Source: Halorarum salinum
GTDB taxonomy: Archaea > Halobacteriota > Halobacteria > Halobacteriales > Haloferacaceae
Assembly: GCF_013402875.1 (NCBI RefSeq)
Contig: NZ_CP058579.1
Coordinates: 930,001-994,000, forward strand
DNA: 64,000 nucleotides
Reading direction: 5' to 3'
The position numbers were made by a program, and so were the translations under genes. The notes under the pieces were generated by a model that did no database searches, had not been told where the DNA came from, and saw only the letters and a list, made by a program, of their open reading frames with translations. Below are positions 62,310 through 64,000 of the stretch, piece by piece (within the stretch, counting starts at the first letter, position 1; every line of letters starts with the position of its first letter).

Positions 62310-62621
62310 TCAAGTCGTGTCCTCGTCTGCGTCGTCTCCATCCGAGAGCCGGGTCGAAAGTCGGTCGAAGCGATTCGATGCGGACGCAGCCCGTTCTGCG
62401 GTCGCGTCGGGTTCGTAGGTGAACTCCTCCGGATCGCCGTCGACGACTGTGACGGTGAACACGGCATCTTGCTGCCGTCCCTCCTTTGGGAGTCGAGAGC
62501 TGGGGACGACTTCCTCGTCGACTACCTCACCGTCCGATTCGATCAGAAGCACTGCCATCTCCTCCCCATCCTCGAGTTCCTCGAAGCGATCTAATGTCGC
62601 CGTCAGCTCGGTTTCACTCAT
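62310..62621 (-). CDS. DUF3006-like protein
   Basis: 103 residues. It opens MSETELTATLDRFEELEDGE and continues MAVLLIESDGEVVDEEVV, PSSRLPKEGRQQDAVFTV, matching the small beta-barrel DUF3006 family (DRFEG...A-V-L-L, then LPxGxxxGD). Such genes are often found next to ComEC-like hydrolases. Its ATG overlaps the TGA of the ComEC-like gene by 4 bases, so the two are translationally coupled. Role unknown. Confidence 0.75.
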   Translation of the reverse strand: MSETELTATLDRFEELEDGEEMAVLLIESDGEVVDEEVVPSSRLPKEGRQQDAVFTVTVVDGDPEEFTYEPDATAERAASASNRFDRLSTRLSDGDDADEDTT

Positions 62622-64000
62622 TGGTAGTCCTCCTCGAGTACGAGTCGACCGTCCGAATGGGTAACGACCACCGTATCTCCGCCATTATTCCAGATGGCAC
62701 GTTCTGCACCCCAGTACAGTTCCGAATCAGTGTTCGTACCGCTACCGGAATAGAGGGTCACTCGCTCACCCGGCTCCAGCGTGAAGCCGTCGGGGACGGT
62801 ATAGGTGTGATCCGCCGCGTCAGCGACTTGCCAGCCTGAGAGGTCCAGCGGGTCATCGCCCGTGTTCTCGAAGACGACGTACTCGTCGTTCAGGTTCTCG
62901 TTGTCGTTCCCCGCTGCATCTGCGTGGACGTCGACGAGTGAAAGCGACTCGCTCTGGGAATCCGGGGGTGTCGTCGTCTCGGTGGTCGGCGTCTCAGTGG
63001 TGTCGATTCCACCGTCAGCGAGTGCGCCACCGACCGTCAGCTGCAGTTCGAGTTGTGCGTCACTGCCTGGCTCGATTGGTGATCCGTCCCGGAGGTCAGT
63101 CGCGGTCGTCGGTGCTGCCTGCTGGGTCCATACCTCGACTGCTGTCCCGTTCGATCGGACTGCGACAGTACCGTGGGTCGCGGTCCAGAGCGTCGGAATC
63201 TCGCGGTCGGCAAGCCGTTCGAGCGTCTCGGTGTGGGGGTGGTCATACTGGGAGTCGAACGCGCTCGAGATGACCGCTATCTGTGGCGACGTCGCATCGA
63301 GCAGTTCCTCCCCCGTACTGGAACTGCTCCCGTGGTGGCCGGCTTGCAGGACGGTCACGTTCAGCCGGTCGCCGTACGTTTCGGCGATGTGTGCTTCATG
63401 TTCGGCTTCCGCGTCACCGGGGAACAGGAAGCTCGTCTCGCCGTGTTGCACGTAGAGGACGAGGCTGTTCTCGTTCCTGTCCTCGCCAGCGAGGTACGGT
63501 TCCGGCGGGCCGAGCACCGTGGCGTTCACGCCATCGAGTGGCAGCGAATCGCCTTCCCTCGTTTCATAGAGCGGCACCTCGTGTTCCTCGATCGCATCGA
63601 GGTAGTCAGCGTATGTCTGGGAACTCGACGTGATGCCGGGGTCGTACACTGCGCCGATGCCGTCCCGCTCGGTCTCATAGTGGTTGATGATCGCCGCATG
63701 GCCACCGATGTGGTCAGCGTCGGCGTGAGAAGTGACCAGGTGATCGATGCGGTCGATTCCGAGCCTGTTCAGCGCGGTTAACACGTACTCGCCGTCATCG
63801 CGCCAGTCGCCCGAATCGATCAGCATCGTCTCGCCGTCAGGCGTGATGAGGACCGTACTCGCCCCCTGGCCGACGTTGATGTAGTGGACTTCGAGCGTCC
63901 CGTTCTCATCGCCCTGGAGCTGTGGTGGATCAGACGCCGGCGTCTGTGTCGAAGCGTCAGTAGGGGTCTCGCTAGTCGGTCCGGCTCCGAGACCACCAGC
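62618..64000 (-). CDS. Secreted ComEC-like metallo-beta-lactamase hydrolase with lamin-tail domain (5' end outside the window)
   Basis: The frame is open from 62618 to the right edge without a stop, so the start is off-window. At the edge the product reads AGGLGAGPTSETPTDAST, the linker usually found after a lipobox. The MBL domain begins HYINVGQGASTVLI, has LIDSGD and metal motif TSHADADHIGG, and LQAGHHGSSSSTG further on, as in ComEC/Rec2. After a Thr-rich linker the C-terminus is an LTD domain (DEYVVFENTGDDPLDLSGWQ). It would act outside the cell, perhaps on DNA; overlaps the DUF3006-like gene. Confidence 0.88.
   Translation of the reverse strand, partial: AGGLGAGPTSETPTDASTQTPASDPPQLQGDENGTLEVHYINVGQGASTVLITPDGETMLIDSGDWRDDGEYVLTALNRLGIDRIDHLVTSHADADHIGGHAAIINHYETERDGIGAVYDPGITSSSQTYADYLDAIEEHEVPLYETREGDSLPLDGVNATVLGPPEPYLAGEDRNENSLVLYVQHGETSFLFPGDAEAEHEAHIAETYGDRLNVTVLQAGHHGSSSSTGEELLDATSPQIAVISSAFDSQYDHPHTETLERLADREIPTLWTATHGTVAVRSNGTAVEVWTQQAAPTTATDLRDGSPIEPGSDAQLELQLTVGGALADGGIDTTETPTTETTTPPDSQSESLSLVDVHADAAGNDNENLNDEYVVFENTGDDPLDLSGWQVADAADHTYTVPDGFTLEPGERVTLYSGSGTNTDSELYWGAERAIWNNGGDTVVVTHSDGRLVLEEDYQ

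Noticed and set aside
1-64000. tRNA genes, rRNA genes or a CRISPR array
   Set aside because: No cloverleaf-like sequence, rRNA core sequence or regularly spaced repeats was seen by eye; a tRNA could still be missed without a folding search.

Overview
This window reads as the chromosome (or a large replicon) of a halophilic archaeon (class Halobacteria). The DNA is GC-rich. The predicted proteins are strongly acidic. Exported binding proteins carry twin-arginine signals followed by a lipobox (for example RRSFL...LAGC and RRDFLK...IAGC). Many genes start about 27 bases downstream of an AT-rich TATA-like element with almost no leader, the leaderless arrangement known for haloarchaea. No rRNA, tRNA, CRISPR array or intact insertion sequence was recognised.

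Positions 1-47783 form one long uptake-and-catabolism island. It begins with the end of a Dpp/Opp-type peptide ABC transporter operon (permease, permease, two ATPases) that continues into a creatininase-family hydrolase, an M20 peptidase and two metallo-beta-lactamase-fold proteins (1-7101). Next come a 2-hydroxyacid dehydrogenase and a fumarylacetoacetase-family hydrolase (7347-9647), a complete tripartite tricarboxylate transporter TctABC on the minus strand (9778-12859), and an enolase-superfamily enzyme. A second, complete peptide ABC transporter follows, with an N-acyl-D-amino-acid deacylase just upstream of it (13336-22124). Its binding protein appears to be circularly permuted.

Positions 22592-34897 hold an aldehyde dehydrogenase, a D-threonine-aldolase/D-serine-dehydratase-like enzyme, a SelA-like PLP enzyme, a second creatininase, a class III aminotransferase, an HSL-type esterase, an exported FG-GAP/ASPIC protein, an M81 (MlrC-like) peptidase and RidA. 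Together they suggest uptake and breakdown of peptides or derivatives containing D-amino acids; this is inference from enzyme families.

Positions 35153-47783 hold two IclR regulators, an RraA-family aldolase, a second 2-hydroxyacid dehydrogenase, two LDH2-family oxidoreductases, a TRAP transporter (DctPQM), a universal stress protein and glycerate 2-kinase. This content resembles bacterial keto-sugar-acid loci of the yiaK-S type (IclR + LDH2 + TRAP). The second IclR gene and the RraA gene share a duplicated palindrome of the form GTTTCA-n4-GTGAAAC.

Positions 48493-55813 contain a compact seven-gene operon that looks like a type IV secretion or conjugation apparatus: VirB2-like, a large membrane-anchored ectoprotein, a Tat lipoprotein, VirB6-like, VirB3-like, a stand-alone protein resembling the VirB4 N-terminal domain, and a VirB4 ATPase. 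No relaxase or coupling protein lies in the window.

Positions 55814-64000 are a patchwork. They contain relics of an asparaginase, a maltose-acetyltransferase N-terminus and a metallophosphoesterase (one frameshift and one stop), a second D-threonine-aldolase-like gene, several small or membrane hypothetical proteins, and a DUF3006-like gene overlapping a secreted ComEC-like hydrolase with a lamin-tail domain that runs off the right edge.
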